Assembly (NCBI GenBank): GCA_963801985.1
Contig: CAWDGV010000007.1
Location: 248,001 to 312,000, forward strand
Source of the DNA: JABDQZ01 sp963801985
Lineage (GTDB): Bacteria > Pseudomonadota > Gammaproteobacteria > Chromatiales > Chromatiaceae
Direction: 5' to 3'
DNA length: 64,000 nucleotides
The notes under the pieces are model-generated. The model saw only the letters and a program-made list of their open reading frames with translations. It did not search any database and was not told where the DNA came from. How positions within the stretch are numbered: position 1 is the stretch's first letter; every line of letters starts with the position of its first letter. The translations under genes and the position numbers were made by a program. Below are positions 54,077 to 63,666 of the stretch, in pieces.

Positions 54077-55590
54077 TTATTCAGGGCGCATATGTGGAAA
54101 CAGCAAAACATCCCTGATGGATGGTGAGTCAGTCAACAGCATCACCAGGCGATCAATACCTATACCCTCGCCAGCTGTTGGCGGCATCCCGTGTTCCAGG
54201 GCGCGCACATAGTCTTCATCAAAATGCATGGCCTCATCATCGCCTGCATCCTTTTCCTCTACCTGCTTTCTGAAACGCTCAGCCTGGTCTTCTGCATCGT
54301 TTAATTCCGAGAACCCGTTGGCCATTTCACGGCCACCGACAAAGAACTCAAACCGGTCTGTAACAAAAGGGTCTTCATCGTTACGGCGGGCAAGCGGTGA
54401 AACTTCGGTTGGGTAGGCGGTAATAAAGGTCGGATTCATCAAACGGTGTTCAACCGTTTTTTCAAAAATCTCGATCTGCACCTTGCCCAGGCCATAGGAA
54501 TCTTTCAATGGTATCCCCAGTCCTTCGGCTACAGCACGTGCTTCATCGAGATCATCCAACTGCGCTTCCTGGAGTTCCGGGTTGAAATGCAGAATGGACT
54601 CCTTTACAGACATCCTGACAAAGGGCTGACCAAAATCATATGTCTCATCCTGGTAATGGACCTCTGTCGTGCCAAGCACCTCCTGAGCCAAGGCGCGCAG
54701 CATGTCTTCGGTCAAATCCATCAGGTCATGGTAGTCCGCATAGGCTTCGTAGAATTCCAGCATGGTGAATTCAGGATTATGACGCGTCGAAAGACCCTCA
54801 TTACGAAAGTTGCGGTTGATTTCATAGACCCGCTCGAATCCTCCAACAACCAGGCGCTTCAGGTAAAGTTCGGGGGCAATGCGCAGAAACAGCCCCATGT
54901 CCAGGGCATTGTGATGAGTTTCAAACGGCCGTGCTGTCGCACCACCGGGGATAACCTGCATCATGGGTGTTTCCACTTCCATAAAGTTCTTGCCGTTCAG
55001 GTAATGACGGATAAATTGCACGACCCGGGTGCGTGTCTGAAAGGTCTGACGCGACACCTCGTTCATGATCAGGTCGAGGTAACGCTGGCGATAACGCTGT
55101 TCCTGGTCAGTCAGGCCATGAAACTTTTCCGGCAACGGGCGCAATGACTTGGTCAGTAAACTGAGACTATCGACACGGATAGAAAGTTCGTTGGTCTTTG
55201 TTTTAAACAAAACGCCTTCTGCTGCAATAATATCGCCAATATCCCAGCTCTTTTTAAATTCCTGATTGTAGAAATTTTCCGGCAGGTTATCTCGCTGCAA
55301 CAAACAACTGGATCTGTCCTGACATATCCTGCAAATGGGCAAAACTGGCTTTTCCCATGACGCGTCGACTCATCATGCGGCCAGCAACTTTTACACGCTG
55401 GGATAAAGTTTCCAGTTCCTCGGCAGATTTATCATCATACTCAGCATGTAACTCACCGCTGATACTGTCACGACGAAAATCGTTGGGGAAAGCATTTCCC
55501 TGCTCTCTCATCTGCTTGAGCTTTTCGCGCCGTTTGCATGATGAGTTTGTTTTCGTCGATTGCTGGTGTTTCGTTGTTAGTTTCAGTCAT
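54077..55590 (-). CDS. lysS: Lysyl-tRNA synthetase, two frameshifts in this sequence
   Basis: The start is ATG at 55590 (MTETNNETPAIDENKLI). One extra base near 55536 breaks the frame before KRREKLKQMREQGNAFPNDF; a second at 55295 separates SGQIQLFVA from RDNLPENFYNQEF. The class II core is intact afterwards: motif 2 FRNEGLSTRHNPEFTMLE and motif 3 GIGIDRLVMLL. Corrected length is 503 residues, normal for LysS. It charges tRNA-Lys. Because the gene is essential unless a second copy exists, assembly errors are likely. Followed upstream by prfB, as in E. coli. Confidence 0.92.
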
Positions 55591-55614
55591 AGTTAATTTT
55601 TCAGAAAATTGAAT

Positions 55615-56712
55615 TTAGAGTCCGGATTTCAAACTGGCCTCAATAAAATGATTCAAACCGCCATCTAAAACGGCTTGCGTATTTCCGGTTTCAACATTGG
55701 TGCGTAAATCCTTGATACGCGATTGGTCGAGCACGTAGGACCTGATCTGGCTACCCCAGCCGATATCTGACTTGGTTTCCTCCACCGCCTGCTGATCAGC
55801 AGAACGTTTTTGAATTTCCAGCTCATACAATTTTGCACGTAGCTGCTTCATCGCGTGATCCTTGTTCTTATGCTGAGACCGGTCATTCTGACATTGCACC
55901 ACGGTATTTGTCGGCAAGTGTGTAATACGTACTGCCGATTCGGTTTTATTAACGTGCTGACCACCAGCACCGGAAGCACGGTAAACATCGATACGCAGAT
56001 CTGCCGGATTGATATCAATATCGATATCATCGTCAATTTCCGGAGAAACAAAAACTGCTGCAAACGAAGTATGACGACGATTACCCGAATCAAACGGTGA
56101 TTTCCTCACCAGGCGATGTACTCCAATTTCGGTCCGCAGCCAGCCAAAAGCATATTCCCCTTCAAACCTGATAGTGGCAGACTTGATGCCGGCAACATCA
56201 CCGGGGGAAACTTCCATCAATTCGGTTTTAAAACCATTGGCCTCACCCCATCGCAGGTACATTCGTAATATCATTTCAGCCCAGTCCTGGGCTTCTGTTC
56301 CACCCGAACCTGCCTGGATATCCAGGTAAGCATTATTGGAATCCATTTCGCCGGAAAACATGCGTCTGAATTCCAGCAACTCAACTTCCTTTTCATAAGC
56401 TTCCAGATCAACAGCTACCGAATCAACGGTTTCTGCATCATTTTCCTCGACACCAAGTTCCAGCAAATCACGGGCATCATCGAGGTTATTCATCAGGCCA
56501 TCAATGACTACAACAATATTCTCCAGTGACGATCTTCCTTGCCAAGAGCCTGGGCATTTTCCGGATCGTTCCAGATTTCCGGGTCTTCCAGCTCCCGCAG
56601 GACTTCAGTCAGCCGCTCTTTCTTCTCATCGTAGTCAAAGATACCCCCTGAGGGATTCAGCTCTTCCCTTTAACTCAATGATTTTGTTGGTAATTGGATT
56701 GATGTCCTGCAT
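55615..56712 (-). CDS. prfB: Peptide chain release factor 2, programmed frameshift plus one unprogrammed frameshift
   Basis: Starts at 56712 with MQDINPITNKIIELKGRAES, ends the short first frame at the UGA after LRGYL, and continues in the +1 frame with DYDEKKERLTEVL. A second, unprogrammed disruption near 56534 (one base missing) lies between QALGKE and SSLENIVVVIDGL. The rest carries the GGQ motif (SGAGGQHVN) and the SPF tripeptide (KSPFDSG). Corrected length is 365 residues, equal to E. coli RF2. RF2 reads UAA and UGA stops. Confidence 0.94.
56634..56649 (-). promoter_or_regulatory. RF2 programmed +1 frameshift site
   Basis: The minus strand reads AGGGGG-TAT-CTT-TGA-C: a Shine-Dalgarno-like element spaced three bases before the slippery CUU UGA C, exactly the arrangement of the autoregulatory prfB frameshift. 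When RF2 is scarce ribosomes shift +1 past the UGA. Confidence 0.92.
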
Positions 56713-56847
56713 AAATCACCCTTTTCATGTGCAAGCGGCGCATTCTACATTAATCAACCCGGTTTCGAAAACACGTACTCCTTCACATTTTCAGAAAATC
56801 CTCCTTGTATTTCCGCCGAAACACGTTAGTTTTCTATTTAATAAGTT

Positions 56848-57932
56848 GTGCCTGAGGCAATAACCATGATGGACCTGCTCGATATCACTGTTACCAGTGA
56901 TGCGTTGAAAAAATTTTATCCGCTGGACTCTTTTAACGATGAAGAGATCAAGCTGATTAATCAACACACAAAACTCAACCAGATGCAGTGTCGAGAAACC
57001 TTGTTTCGTGAAGGTTCGAATGATCCCGATGTCATTTTCCTGTTACGGGGGAGTATCAAGCTGACAGCAGACACCGGTGAATCTTTTATTCTTGATGCTG
57101 ATTCCGAACAGGCACGTTATCCAATTGCCAACCTCAAACCCAGGCGTTTTTCTGCAAGGGTTGAATCAGAGCACGCATCCATTGCCCGTATTCCAGCCAA
57201 TGTTTTAGAACCGTTTATGGCTCAGGCTGGTCAGACCACCCAAATCAGCAATAACACCATCACGGATGATTCCGAATTAAAAATCTTTGACAGTGACTGG
57301 ATGATGGCAATGGTAAAAACACCATTGTTCAAGCGCCTGCCTGCTACCCACATCGAAAAACTTTTTAACGTGATGGAAGAAATCAAGTTCAAGGCTGGCG
57401 ATACCGTGATTACCCAGGGTGAGTCAGGCGATTATTTCTATCTCATCAAAAAAGGCCAATGCCTGGTAAGCCGTTACAATGGGACCAAGGAGATTGCCCT
57501 GGCGGAGATGGGTCCAACCGAATCATTTGGTGAAGAAGCCCTGCTTGCCAATACACTCCACGAAATGCAACCGTTCGCATGTTGTCAAATGGGCGTTTAA
57601 TGCGTATTTCGAAAAAAGACTTCCAGCATTTTCTGCGAGACCAGGTTATTCACTGGATAGATCCAAATGAAGCCAACCTCATTTTGCAAAAAGGTGCGGT
57701 TAAAGTTGACCTTACTCAACAGGACAATAGCAGCAAACAGTTAAAAGGTGCCATCCGCATTTCACCTTTTATGCTCAGAACCCAGATGAAAAAGCTCAGC
57801 CGCAAAAACACCTATCTCTTGCTGTGTGATAACGACGAAGAATGTGCCGTGGCTTGTTATCTTTTAAGTCTGCGCGGCCTGGAGAGTTACGTGCTGCGTG
57901 GCGGAACTGATAGCCTGTCTGCTATTTACTAA
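56848..57932 (+). CDS. Double cyclic-nucleotide-binding and rhodanese-domain protein, one frameshift
   Basis: Two reading frames belong to one gene. The first holds two cNMP-binding-like domains (about 20-130 and 145-235; the second has AGDTVITQGESGDYFYLIKK and FGEEALLAN). The second frame continues from MLSNGRLMRISKKDFQ and ends in a rhodanese-like domain (KGAIRISPFMLRTQ, LLLCDNDEECAVACYLLSLR). One base is missing near 57560; restoring it gives LANTLxRNATVRMLSNGR and about 355-361 residues. The usual catalytic Cys of rhodanese appears as CDNDEE, so the site is atypical. Start GTG 56848 or ATG 56866. Likely a sensor coupling ligand to sulfur chemistry or signalling. Confidence 0.8.
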
Positions 57933-58411
57933 GCTGTTTTTGCACCAACCCAGTTTAACCAGTGAGTTAAAATCATGGTTAACAGGACAGATGTACCAAA
58001 TGCATAAATACCATAATGTATCTGTATGTCTGCTATCACATCCAGCTTGACTGACACCAATAGCAGGGCGACGACAAAAACATCCAGCATAGACCATTTT
58101 CCAATACCGGCCAGCCAGTACATGATACGCTTTCTGTGTGGCTTGCCATGCGTCCCAGTATTCAGTACCAGGAACAGGAACAGGATCTTGATAATTGGAA
58201 AGATGATACTGAATGCAAAAATCACCAGGAACAACAACCATTCGCCCTGCTCTCTCAATTCAACCAGCCCACTGAAAAGTGATACCTGGTTTTCAAAAAA
58301 ATAAAGTTGCTTAACTGTCATCAGAGGTGCAAAAACCCCCATTGCCAATAGCAGCAACGACAAGATAATCAGTCCGTTAAGCAGAAATTTGTGTAAAAAA
58401 TGGATTTTCAT
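57929..58411 (-). CDS. PqiA-like inner-membrane protein
   Basis: 160 residues from the ATG at 58411; the frame extends upstream into the divergent lipase gene. Four membrane helices and the segment FAFSIIFPIIKILFLFLVL then KWSMLDVFVVALLLVSVKL match the paraquat-inducible protein A domain. It lacks the zinc-ribbon cysteines of full PqiA. PqiA proteins support lipid trafficking MCE systems, but no mce/pqiB gene is nearby. Its stop overlaps the rhodanese gene by 4 bp. Confidence 0.82.
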   Translation of the reverse strand: MKIHFLHKFLLNGLIILSLLLLAMGVFAPLMTVKQLYFFENQVSLFSGLVELREQGEWLLFLVIFAFSIIFPIIKILFLFLVLNTGTHGKPHRKRIMYWLAGIGKWSMLDVFVVALLLVSVKLDVIADIQIHYGIYAFGTSVLLTMILTHWLNWVGAKTA

Positions 58412-58490
58412 AATGATTTCTGTTGATGCATAAAAGCTGTTCAGGTCATTCCTGCCCCACACGCTGTATGACTTTTTTTCCAGCTTCGCT

Positions 58491-59516
58491 ATGCTACGCA
58501 TAACCATGAAAAATTTCTTTCGTTTTTTACTGTTATTGCTGCTTGTCACTGCCAGCTGGCAGTTTGGTCGATCATATTTCACCTACCAGGAACGAGAAAT
58601 ACGCAGCGATATCCGTGAAAACATTGAAAAGCAGTTCAGTGAAATGGCCACAGACTCAAATCAACGCTTTGGCCTGAAGCAATTGCATGGAACTAACGCT
58701 GCAGCTCCAAATATCGTACTCATTCACGGCCTGGATGATCCTGGAAAAGTCTGGATGAATCTTGCTCCGGCTTTAGAGCGCGAGCAATACAATGTCTGGG
58801 AAATGAATTACCCGAACGATCAAGCAGTGTTCTTATCAGCGGGTCTGTTTCATCGGCAGCTGGTCAATTTGAATAACGCAGGAATCAGCAACATCACTGT
58901 TATTGCTCATAGCATGGGCGGCCTGGTGACGAGGGAAATGTTAACCAATCCAGTATGGCAATGCACTGCAGACGTCTGCCCAAAAGGAAAAATACCCCAT
59001 GTTGAACAATTGATCATGGTAGCTACACCCAACCATGGATCAGAATTGGCAAGGTTTCGTATGCTGGCTGAAATAAGGGAACAGGCCGAACGTTTACTGG
59101 CAGGAGAGGCAGATTGGCTTGACTGGATATTTGATGGCGCAGGTGAAGCAGGTATTGACCTGATACCACAAAGCAATTTTCTTAATTCTTTAAACACGAG
59201 AACACATCCCGTAGATACCCGCTATTTTATTATTGCCGGCGTTATTGGTGATGAAGAAAGGCAGGCTATAAAAACAAGTTTAAAGGATGTAAAGAATCAT
59301 GAGGCGATAACAACATTAATAGATAATCTGCTGGAAACAATTGGTGATGGACTGGTAACACTGGAATCAGCAAAACTGGAAAATGTCACAACCGAAGTTG
59401 TAGCAGGAAACCATTTGTCTATTATAAGAAATATCAGTAAAAGCAGTAGCCGCATACCACCAGCTATTCCAAGAATCCTTCACCTGCTAGAAGACAGTTA
59501 CGCAGAGCAACACTGA
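58491..59516 (+). CDS. Membrane-anchored alpha/beta-hydrolase (lipase-like)
   Basis: 341 residues, or 336 from MKNFF (58506). An N-terminal hydrophobic helix (about 8-22) anchors it or serves as a signal. The nucleophile elbow is AHSMGG (Ser about 144), the oxyanion motif HGLDDPGKVW (about 80-89) and the catalytic His likely in GNHLSII near the C terminus. It resembles triacylglycerol lipases or PGAP1-like esterases. Substrate unknown. Confidence 0.82.
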   Translation: MLRITMKNFFRFLLLLLLVTASWQFGRSYFTYQEREIRSDIRENIEKQFSEMATDSNQRFGLKQLHGTNAAAPNIVLIHGLDDPGKVWMNLAPALEREQYNVWEMNYPNDQAVFLSAGLFHRQLVNLNNAGISNITVIAHSMGGLVTREMLTNPVWQCTADVCPKGKIPHVEQLIMVATPNHGSELARFRMLAEIREQAERLLAGEADWLDWIFDGAGEAGIDLIPQSNFLNSLNTRTHPVDTRYFIIAGVIGDEERQAIKTSLKDVKNHEAITTLIDNLLETIGDGLVTLESAKLENVTTEVVAGNHLSIIRNISKSSSRIPPAIPRILHLLEDSYAEQH

Positions 59517-59561
59517 CTGGCATATGAAAAATTATACTAACAAAGGAAACCTTCAAGCCAA

Positions 59562-59783
59562 ATGCAAATCATGAGAGTGATGCAGTTGGCTTTCATTTCC
59601 GGGTTGCTGATAACCGGCCTGGGTCTGTATCTAATGCTTTTTACTTCATTGACAAGGGAAGCTGGTGTAGGCGGGATCTATCTTGTAGTTGCAATACTCA
59701 CTATTGGACTGTTTTTACTTATTCCCGCCAAAATCTATCTCATCATACAATTGATGAAACGTGAGAAAAAAAGGCATCAATAG
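59562..59783 (+). CDS. Small two-helix membrane protein
   Basis: 73 residues with two membrane helices (about 8-28 and 39-60) and a basic C-terminal tail (KREKKRHQ) that probably faces the cytoplasm. Start at 59562 or the ATG at 59571. No family recognised. Its 3' end overlaps the convergent methyltransferase gene by 41 bp. Confidence 0.6.
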   Translation: MQIMRVMQLAFISGLLITGLGLYLMLFTSLTREAGVGGIYLVVAILTIGLFLLIPAKIYLIIQLMKREKKRHQ

Positions 59784-60450
59784 CTGTCACCACAAAAGAA
59801 CTATTTGAGAAACGCAGTATCTGGCCCTTATATTTTTCCGTGTGTTCGTTATCTCTTGAAAAGTCGATCAAGCTGAGCACATAGCCTAGTGCCACCATGT
59901 GTTTTTTAAAGCGACCACGAAAACCGCGCCCGGGATCAACAATAATAACTTCGCAATGTGGATTTGCATGTTGATCTATAAATGATGATAAATATTCCGC
60001 ATGTTCCTGTTCATATAGCAGGTCACTGCCAATAATGAGGTCATATTGACCTAATTCTGATGTTGCATCATTCCAGCCAACCCGTTCAAAAGGTATGTCA
60101 TTATCGTCATTCAAATCCGTGTTACTTGAGAGTAATGATTCAGCTTCAGGATGGTAATCGGTCGCTGTAATCTGAGCTTTTCGATGGTTTAAAATAAGGC
60201 TGGCAAGACCAATGCCACAACCTACTTCAAGGATACGTTTATTCTTGATATCAATTCTTGACATCAGGTCAGCCAAGACTTTACTCGATGCCCAGATAAC
60301 GCCATACAACGCCCAGTTGGCCGAAGAAATTCCCAATTTTTTTGCGATGTCATCAGGATCGTAAAACTGCTGGGTATCACGTAATGTCTTTACATGGATA
60401 TCGACCTGGCCAAACTCAATGGTCTGATAACGATAGCGTATAGCTGTCAT
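59743..60450 (-). CDS. SAM-dependent methyltransferase (lysine-methyltransferase-like family)
   Basis: 235 residues. The SAM-binding motif I is LEVGCGIGLASLIL (about 96-109), motif II ITATDYHPEA and the post-motif LIIGSDLLYEQEHAEYL; DPGRGFRGRFKKHM follows. This matches the family of protein methyltransferases similar to eukaryotic METTL21. The substrate is unknown. Preceded by a 21-codon open frame. Confidence 0.82.
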   Translation of the reverse strand: MTAIRYRYQTIEFGQVDIHVKTLRDTQQFYDPDDIAKKLGISSANWALYGVIWASSKVLADLMSRIDIKNKRILEVGCGIGLASLILNHRKAQITATDYHPEAESLLSSNTDLNDDNDIPFERVGWNDATSELGQYDLIIGSDLLYEQEHAEYLSSFIDQHANPHCEVIIVDPGRGFRGRFKKHMVALGYVLSLIDFSRDNEHTEKYKGQILRFSNSSFVVTAIDAFFSHVSSIV

Positions 60451-60469
60451 TCATAATCCCTGAATTAGC

Positions 60470-60535
60470 TTAGAATGAAATAACCGCCATGGAGGCAGTA
60501 ACAGCCAGCAAGACTGTTTTGATTATTTTATTCAT
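60470..60535 (-). CDS. Possible 21-residue hydrophobic peptide
   Basis: A short frame, MNKIIKTVLLAVTASMAVIS plus F, has a strong ribosome binding site (AGAGGAAA, 5 bases upstream). It looks like a bare signal peptide or membrane helix and ends 19 bp before the methyltransferase start. It could be a leader peptide, a small membrane protein or the relic of a longer secreted protein. Confidence 0.3.
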   Translation of the reverse strand: MNKIIKTVLLAVTASMAVISF

Positions 60536-60860
60536 ACAATTTCCTCTGATTAATAAATCGCACACTCGTTTGTGCGTACAGACTCGGGGCGGATGAATAT
60601 TACTTTGCTGGAGTGAGTCCAAGACTGTCATAAAGACACAGACTAACAGCGGGGGCAGGAAGGCGACACTGACCATTTTGTTGGTTTGCAACAGGATTAA
60701 ACCCAGTACTCTGATCGGGATACCTTTCAGCCCGCCATGAATCGATTACCTGCATCAGTTAATGCTGTTTAGCTTAACTTGCTGTTTAACTATAGCAGGC
60801 CGGTGTATGAATCCCTATTTATTTCCTGCTGACTGCAGTAATGGAGGAATGCCAGGAAAA
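60536..60860. other. 325-bp intergenic region with a short hairpin
   Basis: No credible gene was found. An inverted repeat CGCACA/TGTGCG (60559-60576) precedes the 21-residue frame and may be part of a promoter or attenuator. Confidence 0.4.
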
Positions 60861-61217
60861 TCAATATTTCCCGGGGTTACTGGAACAATAAATTATTTTA
60901 GCCGTTGGATCCTTACCGTACTTGGTCACAGGTAACTTTTCACGGACCGACTCCCCTGGCTTTAAACCAACTGCATATCTGTATGGAGCAATATCCAGAG
61001 CCATGCCATTTTCATCGTATTTCCATATGGAAGCACCGGTAAATGCAGTGTCTGCCTTATTTTTAAACAGGCAGGTATAAAGTTGCCCTTTCCATTTGCA
61101 ATCTGAAATTACAATTGAGTCCTCGCAATTTTCCACGACAATATCCCGTTCACCAACACCACAACCTGTTAATCCAAGAAAAGCAAAGAGAGAAAATAAA
61201 TATACTTTCTGATTCAT
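60861..61217 (-). CDS. Small lipoprotein of unknown function
   Basis: 118 residues from the ATG at 61217, supported by GGAGA six bases upstream; the frame extends to 61241. The N-terminal MNQKVYLFSLFAFLGLTGCG is a lipoprotein signal with Cys at residue 19. The mature part contains four further cysteines (CEDS, CKW, CLF, CSS), which may form disulfides in the periplasm. No known family; separated from tilS by 52 bp. Confidence 0.7.
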   Translation of the reverse strand: MNQKVYLFSLFAFLGLTGCGVGERDIVVENCEDSIVISDCKWKGQLYTCLFKNKADTAFTGASIWKYDENGMALDIAPYRYAVGLKPGESVREKLPVTKYGKDPTAKIIYCSSNPGKY

Positions 61218-61269
61218 CAATATCTCCAAATTATCAGGCAATCAATAGCTTCCATTATGATGTGTTTTT

Positions 61270-62595
61270 TCATCGCCATTCATACGCCGCCTCAGGTTGC
61301 CAGGATGATACCCGAACCATAGTGTCACCTGCTTCTGCACATACAGCAAAATCGGCAACTGCAACACATTGATGATTACAATAGAGTAATGGAACAAAAT
61401 CTCTCATCCAGGGCGGGATATTCCATTCCTGAAAAAGTTTTTTCAATTTTCGCCTGCCCGGCCGGTTGAACAGTTCAACACTTTCGCCCTTTGCTCTAAA
61501 TCGAACACTCAAGCGTGGTAAATTTTGATCTTCAGTCCCTTCACCCAACTTGATAACAAGCTTTCCTGCAGGACCTGGCAATTCAGTATAACCATTTTCA
61601 ATATCACGCCGGGTAATCATAATTTCTTCTGGCTGTTGTTCCTGTATTGGCTTCAACAGGTAGAGAAAATCGTTAAATCGCTGCAGTTCAAGATTTGACC
61701 AGCTGATAAGCGGTTGCGCATCCTCACGGGCCTGAATCATTTCCGTACAAATTTTTTCCACCTTATTCCTGTCAGGCAAGGTCGCCTTGTTGGTTTGTAG
61801 CCATGAACGGATGATGAAGTGCTTTCTTGCCAATGAAAATTGGTTCAGCTCTTTGATCGATAACGTATGTTGATACTTACCAAGACAATGACCAAGGTCC
61901 TCACTGGACTTTACCTGAACCAGTTCGGCAGCTTCTCTGCAGTTAATAGCACTGCGTGAAATATTACTGCTGGCTGCAGGCCAGCGTTTCTCAAGTAATG
62001 GCAGGACGTTATTACGCAGGTAGTTCCTATCAAAACGGTTATCAGTATTGCTGGGATCTTCAACCCATGGCAGCTGATATTCGTTTGCATAGGACTCAAG
62101 CTCTGTCCGGGGAAAAGGTAGTAATGGCCTGAGCAACTGACCTTGATGGAAATCGGCAACTTCAGGCATGGCACTTAAACCATCAACGCCCGCACCGCGC
62201 ATTAACTGTAACAGCAGGGTTTCAGCCTGATCATCTCTATGATGAGCGGTCAGCAAAATATCATTTTCTGACATCTGTTCAGCAAATATTCGATAACGCT
62301 CTTTTCTGGCCAGCTCTTCGATATTACTTACCGCATTATTCAAATTGGCATTAAAGGATTGATAAGGAATATTGTATTTTTCTGCCTGATTTCTGCAAAA
62401 ACTGTTCCAGGAACTGGCTTCATCCTGAAGGCCATGATTAATATGTATCGCTACAAGTTTATTGGCGTGGATGTAATTAGAAAGCAGGTGTAGCAACACC
62501 ATGGAATCGCATCCACCACTGAATGCGACCAGGTATTTGCCGTTTACAGGACAGGAATCGAGAAACTGGTTAATGTACTGTTGAATTACATGCAT
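61270..62595 (-). CDS. tilS: tRNA(Ile)-lysidine synthase
   Basis: 441 residues. The PP-loop FSGGCDSMVLLHLL (about 25-38) activates C34 of tRNA-Ile2 with ATP; HHRDDQAETLLLQLMRGAG and the C-terminal TilS domain (VRFRAKGESVELFNRPGRRK) complete it. Conversion to lysidine lets the tRNA read AUA. Located after accA as in many gammaproteobacteria. Confidence 0.95.
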   Translation of the reverse strand: MHVIQQYINQFLDSCPVNGKYLVAFSGGCDSMVLLHLLSNYIHANKLVAIHINHGLQDEASSWNSFCRNQAEKYNIPYQSFNANLNNAVSNIEELARKERYRIFAEQMSENDILLTAHHRDDQAETLLLQLMRGAGVDGLSAMPEVADFHQGQLLRPLLPFPRTELESYANEYQLPWVEDPSNTDNRFDRNYLRNNVLPLLEKRWPAASSNISRSAINCREAAELVQVKSSEDLGHCLGKYQHTLSIKELNQFSLARKHFIIRSWLQTNKATLPDRNKVEKICTEMIQAREDAQPLISWSNLELQRFNDFLYLLKPIQEQQPEEIMITRRDIENGYTELPGPAGKLVIKLGEGTEDQNLPRLSVRFRAKGESVELFNRPGRRKLKKLFQEWNIPPWMRDFVPLLYCNHQCVAVADFAVCAEAGDTMVRVSSWQPEAAYEWR

Positions 62596-62607
62596 TCACA
62601 GCTGAAA

Positions 62608-63564
62608 TCATGCCTTGAATTCGCCATAAGCCATTAACTTTTCATAACGACTATCCAGCAGTTGTTCAATGGGTAAAACCGTTAGCTTATCCAGCATCTG
62701 TTTCAGGCTTTTCTTGAGACTTTCTGCCGTTTTTTCGTAGTTACGATGAGCTCCACCAAGCGGTTCTGCAACAATTTCGTCAATCAGATTGAAATTTTTC
62801 AGCTTATCAGAAGTGATAGCCATCGCTTCCGCGGCAAGATTAGCTTTTTCAGCGCTCTTCCACAGAATCGAGGCACAGCCTTCGGGTGAAATAACTGAAT
62901 AGGTACTGTATTGCAACATCATGACCTTGTCTGCAACACCAATAGCCAGTGCTCCACCTGAACCACCCTCACCAATAACCGTGGCAATAATCGGAGTCTT
63001 CAAGCCCGCCATTTCCAGCAAGTTGCGGGCAATGGCTTCACTTTGACCCCGTTCTTCAGCACCAACACCAGGGTAAGCGCCTGGAGTATCAATCAGGGTT
63101 ATAACCGGAATACCGAAGCGCTCGGCAGTTTTCATCAGTCTTAAGGCTTTTCGATAGCCTTCAGGCCTGGGCATGCCAAAATTTCGCTTGATCTTTTCTT
63201 TGGTATCCCTGCCCTTCTGATGCCCTATTATCATGACCGAATATTCATCAAGCCTGGCAATTCCACCAACAATGGCAGCATCGTCAGCGTAGGTACGATC
63301 GCCATGCATTTCATGAAATTCATCAAAAATATGTGATATGTAATCGATCGAATAAGGGCGCTGGGGATGCCTGGCAAGCTGTGAAATTTGCCAGGGTGTC
63401 AAAGATGAAAAAATCGATTCAGTGAGCGTTTTGCTTTTTGCCTCAAGTTTGCCAATTTCTTCCTGAATATTGATTTCATTATCATTTCCCAATAACCGAA
63501 GTTCTTCGATCTTGGCTTCAAGTTCAGCAATTGGCTGTTCAAATTCTAAAAAATTGAGATCCAT
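62608..63564 (-). CDS. accA: Acetyl-CoA carboxylase carboxyltransferase subunit alpha
   Basis: 318 residues, as in E. coli (319). Characteristic segments: LEFEQPIAELEAKIEELR, GDRTYADDAAIVGG, TLIDTPGAYPGVGAEERGQ, EGGSGGALAIGVADKVMML and SPEGCASILWK. With AccD it transfers carboxyl from biotin to acetyl-CoA. Follows dnaE. Confidence 0.96.
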   Translation of the reverse strand: MDLNFLEFEQPIAELEAKIEELRLLGNDNEINIQEEIGKLEAKSKTLTESIFSSLTPWQISQLARHPQRPYSIDYISHIFDEFHEMHGDRTYADDAAIVGGIARLDEYSVMIIGHQKGRDTKEKIKRNFGMPRPEGYRKALRLMKTAERFGIPVITLIDTPGAYPGVGAEERGQSEAIARNLLEMAGLKTPIIATVIGEGGSGGALAIGVADKVMMLQYSTYSVISPEGCASILWKSAEKANLAAEAMAITSDKLKNFNLIDEIVAEPLGGAHRNYEKTAESLKKSLKQMLDKLTVLPIEQLLDSRYEKLMAYGEFKA

Positions 63565-63666
63565 GTTTAAATCTGATTGTTCTGTTTTTACAAGGATAGT
63601 TCAGAGTGTCGGGAAAATGTAGCTTTCACAAATAAAATTGATACAAAAACCAGAGTTTAGTAACAA

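Noticed and set aside
54446..55147. A 233-codon plus-strand frame opposite lysS
   Set aside because: Antisense shadow of a conserved synthetase; no family pattern or ribosome binding site.
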